NCBI GenBank assembly: GCA_949293165.1
Contig: CASFCW010000008.1
Location: forward strand, 1-43,420
DNA: 43,420 nt
Direction: 5' to 3'
Origin: an uncultured bacterium
GTDB taxonomy: Bacteria > Bacillota > Clostridia > Oscillospirales > Oscillospiraceae
The notes under the pieces were generated by a model that saw only the letters and a program-made list of their open reading frames with translations, was not told the DNA's origin and searched no databases. A program made the position numbers and the translations under genes. Position 1 is the stretch's first letter. Each line of letters begins with the position of its first letter. Shown one piece after another: positions 7,815 through 13,425 of the stretch.

Positions 7815-8440
7815 TGTAGGGGCCGCTGGGGACAGCGGCCCGTATGATACGATTTTCTTTCGTGCTGAGGTGGGGAATCAAATCTTACTCCCAGGCGGCG
7901 CGGGCGAAACGAAGTTTCGCAGAAAATTCTTTGCCTGCTTTCTTCTAAGAAAGTAGGTTCCGCCTGCGGGCGGGTTCCTTTTGTTACACGACAAAAGGAA
8001 CCAAAAGCGTGCCGGGGGTCCGCGGGGAGCAGAAGTCATGGCAAGCCATGACTTATCCCCGCTCTCCCCCCGGTCCCCCACGGGCAGTCGAACAAGCCTG
8101 TACCGGGGCTTATCCAAGGAGCCTTGCGCAAATTTGCCCGGCGGGGCGGCTCCGCTGTGTCGTCCGTCCCTTCTCCCGCCCGCGCCTCCCAGGCGCTCAT
8201 TTTCCGGTAGGCTTTGGCCCGCCCTTCTGCGGTAAAATCCGCCGGGCTGCTTCCTTGATGAATATTTCTGCCATCAAAAGGAAGAAGCGCAAGCAGCGCC
8301 AGTTTTACGCATGAGGGAAAGAGAGTGCGGGGAATTCTCTTTCGTGCTATGGTGTGGAATTAAATTTAAACTGTAGGCGGAGCGAGGCGAAACGAAGTTT
8401 CGCAGGAAGTTCTTTGCCTACTTTCTTTCAAGAAAGTAGG
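7815..8440 (+). repeat. Composite repeat, right inverted arm (copy D1-L-D2)
   Basis: Order on the plus strand is a GC-rich hairpin (7818-7843), unit D1 (about 7848-7957), long block L (7958-8330) and unit D2 (about 8331-8440). It mirrors 3658-4312. Internal hairpins GCGAAAC/GTTTCGC lie at 7904-7920 and 8387-8403. Terminal palindromes lie at 7934-7957 and 8417-8440. L contains perfect hairpins at 7973-7984/7991-8002 and 8035-8042/8045-8052. Short open frames here are also found in the other copy, but they lack ribosome sites. I treat 7815-8440 as non-coding. Confidence 0.85.
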
Positions 8441-8477
8441 GAGCGCAAGCAGCGCCGGATTGTGCAGGGGGGAGGGA

Positions 8478-8596
8478 ATTGCGGGGAATTCTCTTTCGTG
8501 CTGCGGCGTGGAATTAAATTTAAACTGTAGGCGGCGAGAAGGAAAGCGGAGCTTTCCGCGAAAATTCTTTGCCTACTTTCTTTTCAAGAAAGTAGG
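8478..8596 (+). repeat. Additional repeat unit D3
   Basis: This is a tandem third unit after D2, in the same orientation. Its internal hairpin has the other arm type, GGAAAGC (8541-8547) and GCTTTCC (8551-8557). The terminal palindrome CCTACTTTCTT/AAGAAAGTAGG (8572-8582/8586-8596) holds the stop codon of the DnaC-like gene. Confidence 0.85.
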
Positions 8597-9423
8597 CGGT
8601 GGTTGGGGCGGCCGGTGAAATCCAGGTAAAAGCCACGGCTGCGCTCATAGATCCGGGAGCCCAGGGCCTCGTCCAGCTCCAGCAGGCCGTTGATATTCCA
8701 CTGGGAGGAGAGGAGGGTGACGCAGCTGGGCCGGTTATACCGGGCGTTGAGCAGCTCGAAGGCCAGATTCACGTCCCCCGGCGTGGGAGCCTGGTCCCGG
8801 CCGGTTTTGAACAGGTCGTCGATGTAGAGCACATCCACCGTCTTGAGGGGCTCCACCAGGGCCTGATAGGCCTCCGGCTGGTTGACCAGGGCCTTTGCCC
8901 GCACGGTCAGATCCCGCCACACGGCGTAGCGCACCTCCCGGCCGCCCTCCATCAGCCGGGCGCACAGCCCCACGCACAGGTGGGTCTTGCCCGTGCCCGG
9001 CCCCCCCGCCAGGTAAAACCACCCCTCCGGCCCCGAGGCCAGCCATCCCCGGGCCAGGGCCAGCGCCTGGCTCTGCCACGGGCTGTCCCGCCGCCAGCTG
9101 TCCAGGGTGTACCGCCGGGCCAGCTCCGCCAGCCCGCTGCGGGCCAGGCTCTGCATGCTCCGCCGCCGGGCCATGCACCGGCACTCCCGGGTCCGGCAGC
9201 TGCCGTCCGGCTCCAGCACCATGAAATACCCCCGGTTCAGGCACTCCGGGCAGTCGTACCCCTCCAGCTTCCCCCGCTGCTGGTTGGCGTACTGCACCCG
9301 CCGCTTCTCCCAGTCCTTGTACCCCGTCCAGGGCGGAAGGGAGATTCCACCGGCCTCCTCCAGGCGGCGCCGGAACGGGTTGCTGATTGGGGGCTGAAGC
9401 CCCCGTCCATCCTGCTTTTCCAT
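8584..9423 (-). CDS. DnaC/DnaI-like helicase loader ATPase
   Basis: This 279-residue AAA+ protein resembles DnaC/IstB-type loaders that bring the replicative helicase onto DNA. The N-terminal third has a cysteine cluster (C58, C61, C76, C81, C83; DCPECLNRGYF and CRTRECRC), which looks like a zinc-binding module as in DnaI-type loaders. Walker A is GGPGTGKTH (about 140-148), and Walker B is in VDVLYIDDLFK. SSQWNINGLLELDEALGSRI matches sensor/arginine-finger sequence. The start at 9423 has GGAAAGGAG upstream. The final LLS plus stop come from the repeat palindrome. It follows a DnaD-like gene, giving a helicase-loading pair. Confidence 0.85.
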   Translation of the reverse strand: MEKQDGRGLQPPISNPFRRRLEEAGGISLPPWTGYKDWEKRRVQYANQQRGKLEGYDCPECLNRGYFMVLEPDGSCRTRECRCMARRRSMQSLARSGLAELARRYTLDSWRRDSPWQSQALALARGWLASGPEGWFYLAGGPGTGKTHLCVGLCARLMEGGREVRYAVWRDLTVRAKALVNQPEAYQALVEPLKTVDVLYIDDLFKTGRDQAPTPGDVNLAFELLNARYNRPSCVTLLSSQWNINGLLELDEALGSRIYERSRGFYLDFTGRPNHRLLS

Positions 9424-10096
9424 ACTCCTTGCTCCTTTCCTCCGGCCTGTCCCAGTCCGCCAGACAGGTTGCCCCACGGGCAATCCGCCGCTCCAGGATG
9501 GCCTGAATGTAACGAAATTTAGGCACCCCCTGCTCCACCGCCAGCTCCATGGCCCGGACGCAGCTGTCCACCCCCAGACGGCGGACGCAGTCGGCCAGCC
9601 CAGGGGGCAGGGGAGCAGGCAGGCTCCGGCCCAGCACCCGCCGGCACGCCGCCTCCAGCGCCGCCAGGTCAATCCCATCCCCCGCGCGAACATCCACCCC
9701 GCCAGGCAAACCGCCGCCGCCCCAGCCCTTGCCCCGGCCGCGGCCTTTCTCTTGGTCTTGGTCATCGTCTTGGTCTTGGTCTTTGTCTTTGTCTTTGTCT
9801 TGGTCTTGGTCTTGGTCTTGCATGCATTCGCATGGACTTGCATCCTCCCGCCCCTGCCACCGGGCCCGGGCCGAGCGGCTGCGCTTGTCCGAAATCTCCC
9901 GATAGGCCGCCTTGTCCCGGTCAATTTGCAGCCGTAAAGCCGGAAATACCCCCCGGGCCATCCCCCGCAGAGGCTGCGCCTCCCCCGTCTGGGCGTATTG
10001 CAGCACCGCGTCCAGCAAATCCCCCTTCTCCTCCTGGGTCAGCTCCTCCACCAGCACCGCCCAGTCGTAGTACATCTTCACGTATTTCATGGCCAT
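8735..10096 (-). CDS. DnaD-like replisome organiser; frame runs on over the loader gene
   Basis: The start at 10096 follows AAGGAGG. Residues 1-85 (KYVKMYYDWAVLVEELTQEE, AYREISDKRSRSARARW) match the N-terminal domain of phage-type replisome organisers. A low-complexity linker of alternating Asp-Gln/Asp-Lys follows. A DnaD-like helical domain comes next (AACRRVLGRSLPAPLPPGL to FRYIQAILERRIARG). Recognisable sequence ends around position 9440. No stop follows: the frame stays open to 8735, overlapping the DnaC-like gene by 689 nt in another frame. The functional protein is probably about 220 residues. The remaining 453-residue reading may reflect a lost stop or a frameshift. Confidence 0.65.
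   Translation of the reverse strand: MAMKYVKMYYDWAVLVEELTQEEKGDLLDAVLQYAQTGEAQPLRGMARGVFPALRLQIDRDKAAYREISDKRSRSARARWQGREDASPCECMQDQDQDQDKDKDKDQDQDDDQDQEKGRGRGKGWGGGGLPGGVDVRAGDGIDLAALEAACRRVLGRSLPAPLPPGLADCVRRLGVDSCVRAMELAVEQGVPKFRYIQAILERRIARGATCLADWDRPEERSKEYGKAGWTGASAPNQQPVPAPPGGGRWNLPSALDGVQGLGEAAGAVRQPAAGEAGGVRLPGVPEPGVFHGAGAGRQLPDPGVPVHGPAAEHAEPGPQRAGGAGPAVHPGQLAAGQPVAEPGAGPGPGMAGLGAGGVVLPGGGAGHGQDPPVRGAVRPADGGRPGGALRRVAGSDRAGKGPGQPAGGLSGPGGAPQDGGCALHRRPVQNRPGPGSHAGGRESGLRAAQRPV
9751..9820 (-). repeat. Hexanucleotide tandem repeat in the DnaD-like gene
   Basis: On the coding strand CAAGAC and AAAGAC units repeat about 11 times with one interruption, encoding alternating Gln-Asp and Lys-Asp. 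The 6-base unit keeps the frame when copies are gained or lost, so only linker length should vary. Confidence 0.85.
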
Positions 10097-10126
10097 CCCC
10101 ACGCCCTCCTTCATCCCTCTACTTCT

Positions 10127-10177
10127 ATTATAGAACATCTGTTCAAAATCCGCAAGAGAAATATAGAACAAAATTTC
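10127..10177 (-). promoter_or_regulatory. Promoter of the DnaD/DnaC-like pair with LexA-type box
   Basis: On the minus strand TTGCGG (10155-10150) and TATAAT (10132-10127) are 17 bases apart. The spacer contains GAACAGATGTTC (10144-10133), a match to the Gram-positive LexA/DinR core GAAC-RNRY-GTTC. A weaker relative (GAAATTTTGTTC, 10177-10166) lies upstream of the -35. LexA bound in the spacer would block the promoter and release it on DNA damage. Confidence 0.7.
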
Positions 10178-10207
10178 TATGCCCTTGGAAGGTACGGAAG
10201 GTTTTCC

Positions 10208-10237
10208 TTGCCAAGGAGGGCGGAACTGTGATATAAT
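10208..10237 (+). promoter_or_regulatory. Promoter of the structured RNA and tRNA-Ser
   Basis: TTGCCA (10208-10213), 18 bases, TATAAT (10232-10237), with TGA in front as an extended -10. Start of transcription is expected near 10243. Confidence 0.75.
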
Positions 10238-10242
10238 CCCTT

Positions 10243-10436
10243 AGCAATCCGCGGCGGCGCTCAGGCGGCCGCGCCGGGCGGCACGCGGGTCAAATCGCGT
10301 CCGGAATCTGGAGACATATCGAGGCGGGCGTAACGGGGCTGACGCGGGCGCGCCATCTGTGGAGGGATGGAAAAGCCGCACATCCGTGCGCCGAAAAGGG
10401 AATAGCGGGTTGTAAACCGGGCGGCCGGTTTTCAAT
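10243..10436 (+). ncRNA. Unidentified structured RNA, about 190 nt
   Basis: The segment has its own promoter and ends in an intrinsic terminator: TTGTAAACCGG (10410-10420), a GCGG loop, CCGGTTTTCAA (10425-10435). There is no ribosome site or plausible frame. The 5' end GCAATCCGC (10244-10252) can pair over 9 bp with GCGGGTTGT (10405-10413). Inside that, CGGCGC (10255-10260) pairs with GCGCCG (10388-10393), so the ends close on each other. Size and closed-end shape resemble 6S RNA. The SRP RNA signature, expected next to tRNA-Ser, is absent. I cannot assign a family. Confidence 0.6.
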
Positions 10437-10440
10437 ACAT

Positions 10441-10532
10441 GGAGGTGTACCCAAGTGGTTGAAGGGTCCGGATTCGAAATCCGGTAGGTCGGCTTCGCCG
10501 GCGCAAGAGTTCGAATCTCTTCACCTCCGCCA
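10441..10532 (+). tRNA. tRNA-Ser (anticodon CGA), CCA encoded
   Basis: The 7-bp acceptor stem pairs GGAGGTG with CACCTCC. The anticodon arm is CCGGA-TTCGAAA-TCCGG, giving CGA, which reads UCG. A long class II variable arm follows (TAGGTCGGCTTCGCCGGCG region), then the T arm with AGTTCGAATCT. G73 precedes an encoded CCA at 10530-10532. It sits just after the structured RNA terminator and probably shares its promoter. Confidence 0.97.
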
Positions 10533-10536
10533 AAGT

Positions 10537-10566
10537 GGAGCATCCGTCTGGATGCTCCATTTTTTG
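10537..10566 (+). terminator. Terminator of tRNA-Ser
   Basis: GGAGCATCC (10537-10545), 4-nt loop, GGATGCTCC (10550-10558), then ATTTTTTG. Confidence 0.92.
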
Positions 10567-10571
10567 TACAA

Positions 10572-10598
10572 AGAAAACCACCCGCTGGGCGGGTGGTT
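10572..10598 (-). terminator. Terminator for the histidine kinase operon
   Basis: Arms of 10 bp (10576-10585 and 10589-10598) with a 3-nt loop. On the minus strand the hairpin is followed by a T-rich tail (TTCTTTG). The IS200-type remnant lies between it and the kinase stop. Confidence 0.75.
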
Positions 10599-10623
10599 CA
10601 AAAAAGCCTGAGGCGATAAAAAA

Positions 10624-10746
10624 CCCTTTGCTGTCATTAGGGGCGCGGTCTGCCAACTGCACAAACGACAGCAAAGGGAGGACATCCAGATGGGACGGAA
10701 TGACATCAATGGTTTATCCCATACCCGGTGGAACTGCAAATATTAT
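10624..10746 (+). mobile_element. IS200/IS605-type left-end remnant with truncated tnpA
   Basis: An inverted repeat CCCTTTGCTGTC (10624-10635) / GACAGCAAAGGG (10667-10678) with a 31-nt loop is followed by AAGGGAGG and an ATG at 10690. The frame reads MGRNDINGLSHTRWNCKYY and then leaves the family. The LSHTRWNCKY part is the hallmark N-terminus of Y1 transposases (TnpA of IS200/IS605), and subterminal hairpins mark the ends of such elements. Only about 19 codons remain; the catalytic HUH motif and tyrosine are absent, so the element is dead. It lies between the tRNA and the kinase gene. Confidence 0.7.
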
Positions 10747-10759
10747 ACCGGATTACTGT

Positions 10760-12559
10760 TCAGCCATCTGGCTGGGCCAGAGGAAGCCACAGGGTAAAGG
10801 CCACGCCGCCGGGCCGGTTTTCCGCCTGGCAGCCGCCGTTGTGGGCCTTCATGGCCGCCATGACGATGGCCAGCCCCAGGCCGGTGCCGCCGCTGTCCCG
10901 GCTGCGGGATTTGTCCCCCCGGTAGAAGGGCTCAAACAGGTGGGGCAGGTCCTGGGGAGCTACCGGCTGGCCGTCGTTGTATACGGTCAGGCGGGCGGTG
11001 TCCTCTGCCTGGGCCAGGGACAGCCGGATGGTGCCTCCGGGGGTGCAGTGGCGCAGGGCGTTGGACAGCAGGTTCTCCGCCGCCCCCTTCAGCCGTTCCC
11101 GGTCTCCCTCCACCCAAACCTCCGGCAGCTGGGTGACCAAATCAATGGATTTTTGCTCCATGGGCAGGGCCAGAGGGGCCGCCGCCTCCCGGAGGAGGGC
11201 GGGCAGCTCCACCATCTCCAGGCGGAGGGGGATGCCGGACTCCAGACGGGACAGCTCCAGCAGGCTGCTCACCAGGGCGGCCATGCGGTCGCTTTCCTCC
11301 ATGACCACGTCCAGATACTGCCCCCGTTTTTCCGGGTCAATATCCTCCCGCAGGGCCTCGGCATGGGCTCGGAGCACCGCCAGGGGGGTTTTCAGCTCGT
11401 GGGCGGCGGCCCGGGTGAAGCCCCGCTCCCGCTCCAGCTGGCCGGCCAGCTGGTCCTGGGCGGCGTTGAAGGCGGCGGCCAGGGTGTTCAGCTCGGTAAT
11501 GGGGCCGTGGGTGGAGCAGCGGCCCGCCTCCGCCTCCCGGCACAGCTCCTCCGCGGGGAGGCGCACCTTCTTGGACAGGTGGGAGGCCAGCACCAGAGCG
11601 GCGGCCGCCGTCAGCAGAAGGAGAAGCAGATAGGAAATGCCATTGGCGCGCAGCAGATAGGGCATGGACTGGTACTGAAAGGCGCAGTACCGGGCGGTCA
11701 TGCTGTCCCCGCCGCCCATACCGAAAAGGAAGGCTTCGCCGGTACGCACCACCCGATCCTCCCCCGCCAGCTCCCGGTCCAGGATGGCCTGGGCCTCCCG
11801 GTAGTTGGCCAGACGGCGTTCCATGTCAACATAGCCGCTGCGGCCGTCGCTCCAATAGGAGGGGAGCAGGACGCTTCGGAGCTTGAAAAAGGTGAAATCC
11901 ATGGTGATGGTCTCCTGGCCGGAGGGGGCGGTCTCCACCACGGTTTCCATACTGCCGTCGGGGTGAATCAGCTGAATGTTCTCTGCGGCGATGGCATAGC
12001 CCGGCAGCTCCACGCCGGTGACCCGGACAAAGGTGCCGTCGGGGGGATTTTCCGTAAATCCCTCCGTGTCCTTGGGGTAGACGCTGTACTCCCAGCCCTC
12101 CCGGTGGGCGATGATCCACCGGGCCAGATCCAGCTGGCCCTGGTCGTCCAGCCCCTGGTCCAGGTAGAAGTGCCACCGCTGGCCCACGTCAATCCCGTCC
12201 TGGTGGCCGTAGCCCCAGGCCAGCTGGCTGCGGATTACCGTGCCCTGGCTGTCCCGGATGACGGTGGCCGCTCCCCCGTCCATATAGTCCACCAGGCCCA
12301 GGGTTCCGCTGCTGATGTTCAGGGTCAGGATGTGCCCTGCCTCCGCCCCCAGGCCCCGTTCCAAATTGTCCTGATAATACTTCCACTGTTCTTCCACGCT
12401 CTCCTGAGCGGTTTGCCGGCTGCTGCCCACCCGGAGCTCCAGCTGGTCCCTGGCGCCCAGATAGAGCAGGATGACGATGCCCAGCCACAGCAGGGTAAAG
12501 GTGACCAGCAGGGGCACCGCCAGCCGCCAGCGCAGACGGATTGCCTTCGGGGTTTTCAC
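10760..12559 (-). CDS. Sensor histidine kinase (two-component system)
   Basis: This 599-residue membrane kinase has TM1 at about 11-33, a large extracytoplasmic sensor region (about 35-305), TM2 at about 308-326, and a HAMP-like stretch to about 365. HisKA has the phosphorylated histidine at 387 (AAAHELKTPLAVLRAHAEAL). The ATPase domain has an N-box NLLSNALRH (about 496-504) and a G-box GGTGLGLAIV (about 557). The roughly 270-residue sensor has no family I recognise. Translation starts with GTG at 12559 behind GGAGG, 3 nt after the response regulator stop, so the two are translated together. The signal is unknown. Confidence 0.93.
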   Translation of the reverse strand: MKTPKAIRLRWRLAVPLLVTFTLLWLGIVILLYLGARDQLELRVGSSRQTAQESVEEQWKYYQDNLERGLGAEAGHILTLNISSGTLGLVDYMDGGAATVIRDSQGTVIRSQLAWGYGHQDGIDVGQRWHFYLDQGLDDQGQLDLARWIIAHREGWEYSVYPKDTEGFTENPPDGTFVRVTGVELPGYAIAAENIQLIHPDGSMETVVETAPSGQETITMDFTFFKLRSVLLPSYWSDGRSGYVDMERRLANYREAQAILDRELAGEDRVVRTGEAFLFGMGGGDSMTARYCAFQYQSMPYLLRANGISYLLLLLLTAAAALVLASHLSKKVRLPAEELCREAEAGRCSTHGPITELNTLAAAFNAAQDQLAGQLERERGFTRAAAHELKTPLAVLRAHAEALREDIDPEKRGQYLDVVMEESDRMAALVSSLLELSRLESGIPLRLEMVELPALLREAAAPLALPMEQKSIDLVTQLPEVWVEGDRERLKGAAENLLSNALRHCTPGGTIRLSLAQAEDTARLTVYNDGQPVAPQDLPHLFEPFYRGDKSRSRDSGGTGLGLAIVMAAMKAHNGGCQAENRPGGVAFTLWLPLAQPDG

Positions 12560-12562
12560 GCG

Positions 12563-13231
12563 TTACACCTCCTCCAGTCGATAGCCTGCCTTATACACGG
12601 TCTTGATTTGTTTTCCCGCCTCCCCCAGGGCGGCGCGGAGGCTGCGGATGCGGACGTCCACTGCCCGGTCCTCTCCCTCAAAGTCCAGGCCCCACACCCT
12701 GTCCAGCAGCTGGGCCCGGGAGAGCACCTGGCCCCGGTTGCGGAGCAGGCAGAGAAGCAGGTCGTACTCCCGGGGGGAGAGGGTTACCTCTTTGCCCCCC
12801 GCGCGGCAGCTCCGCCGGGCGGGGTCTGCCTCTATGGCCCCCCAGGCCAGCAGCCCGGGGCGCCCGCTGCCCCGGCTGCGGCGGATGAGGGCCTGGGTTT
12901 TGGCCAGCAGCACCGCCAGGGAGAAGGGCTTTGTCACATAGTCGTCACAGCCCAGCTGGTAGCCCCGGAGCATGTCCTCCTCGCCGCCCAGGGCGGTAAG
13001 AAAGAGGATGGGGACGCCGCTGCGCTCCCGCACCGCCCGGCACACGCCGAAGCCGTCCAGCCCGGGCATGAGCACATCCAGAAGAATGGCGTCATAATCG
13101 TGCTCCTCCAGCAGCTCCAAAGCCTCCCGGCCGTCCCTGGCCAGGTGGCAGTCCATGCCGTGGGCCGTGAAGTAGTCCCGCACAATGTCCCGGATGCGGG
13201 CCTCGTCCTCCACCAGCAGAATCTGTTCCAT
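12563..13231 (-). CDS. OmpR/PhoB-family response regulator
   Basis: This 222-residue protein has a receiver domain (ILLVEDEARIRDIV; phospho-acceptor D52 in LLDVLMPGLDG; conserved lysine in VTKPFS) and a winged-helix DNA-binding domain (VTLSPREYDLLLCLLRNRGQ, RAVDVRIRSLRAAL). It is phosphorylated by the downstream kinase and binds tandem DNA sites. A direct repeat just upstream (13267-13287) is a candidate autoregulatory site. The D,D-carboxypeptidase gene is divergent 194 bp away, a plausible target. Confidence 0.95.
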   Translation of the reverse strand: MEQILLVEDEARIRDIVRDYFTAHGMDCHLARDGREALELLEEHDYDAILLDVLMPGLDGFGVCRAVRERSGVPILFLTALGGEEDMLRGYQLGCDDYVTKPFSLAVLLAKTQALIRRSRGSGRPGLLAWGAIEADPARRSCRAGGKEVTLSPREYDLLLCLLRNRGQVLSRAQLLDRVWGLDFEGEDRAVDVRIRSLRAALGEAGKQIKTVYKAGYRLEEV

Positions 13232-13266
13232 GGGCCCTCCCCTCCTTTCACCCTGAATGTATCATG

Positions 13267-13287
13267 GGAATATGTCGGAATTATGTC
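13267..13287. promoter_or_regulatory. Tandem direct repeat, candidate response regulator site
   Basis: GGAATATGTC (13267-13276) is followed immediately by GGAATTATGTC (13277-13287). Head-to-tail repeats one helical turn apart are what OmpR-family regulators bind. The site lies between the regulator and the carboxypeptidase gene. Confidence 0.5.
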
Positions 13288-13365
13288 AGACCCATTGTAC
13301 CCCGTCCGCCGGCTGGGCGCAATGCGGAACAGGGCGGGACAGGAGAGGAAATTTTGGGGAAAAAC

Positions 13366-13395
13366 TTGAAATGGGAGGAATGTATGGAATATAAT
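13366..13395 (+). promoter_or_regulatory. Promoter of the D,D-carboxypeptidase gene
   Basis: TTGAAA (13366-13371), 18 bases, TATAAT (13390-13395), 30 bases before the start codon. Confidence 0.75.
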
Positions 13396-13425
13396 GGGCT
13401 TACGTTTGAAAGGAGCGGGTAAAAC

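Noticed and set aside
7981-8314. Small open frames in the long repeat block (such as one with MASHDLSPLSPRSP)
   Set aside because: Related frames exist in the other copies on account of the repeat itself. They lack ribosome sites, overlap hairpins and are open on both strands. I could not support them as genes.
9751-9820. CRISPR-like short repeats
   Set aside because: The units are six bases with no spacers and lie within a coding frame.
10243-10436. SRP RNA (ffs) upstream of tRNA-Ser
   Set aside because: GTCCGGAA occurs once but the conserved GGAAGGAAGCAGC of the S domain is missing and the fold differs.
10241-10543. A minus-strand frame reading through tRNA-Ser (EEIRTLAPAKPTYRISN)
   Set aside because: This is the well-known false protein obtained by translating the reverse of tRNA-Ser genes.
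10535-13369. A 944-residue open frame on the plus strand opposite the two-component genes
   Set aside because: It is the complement of clear kinase and regulator genes, is rich in Gly/Gln/His and has no family or ribosome site. GC-rich codon use keeps antisense frames open.
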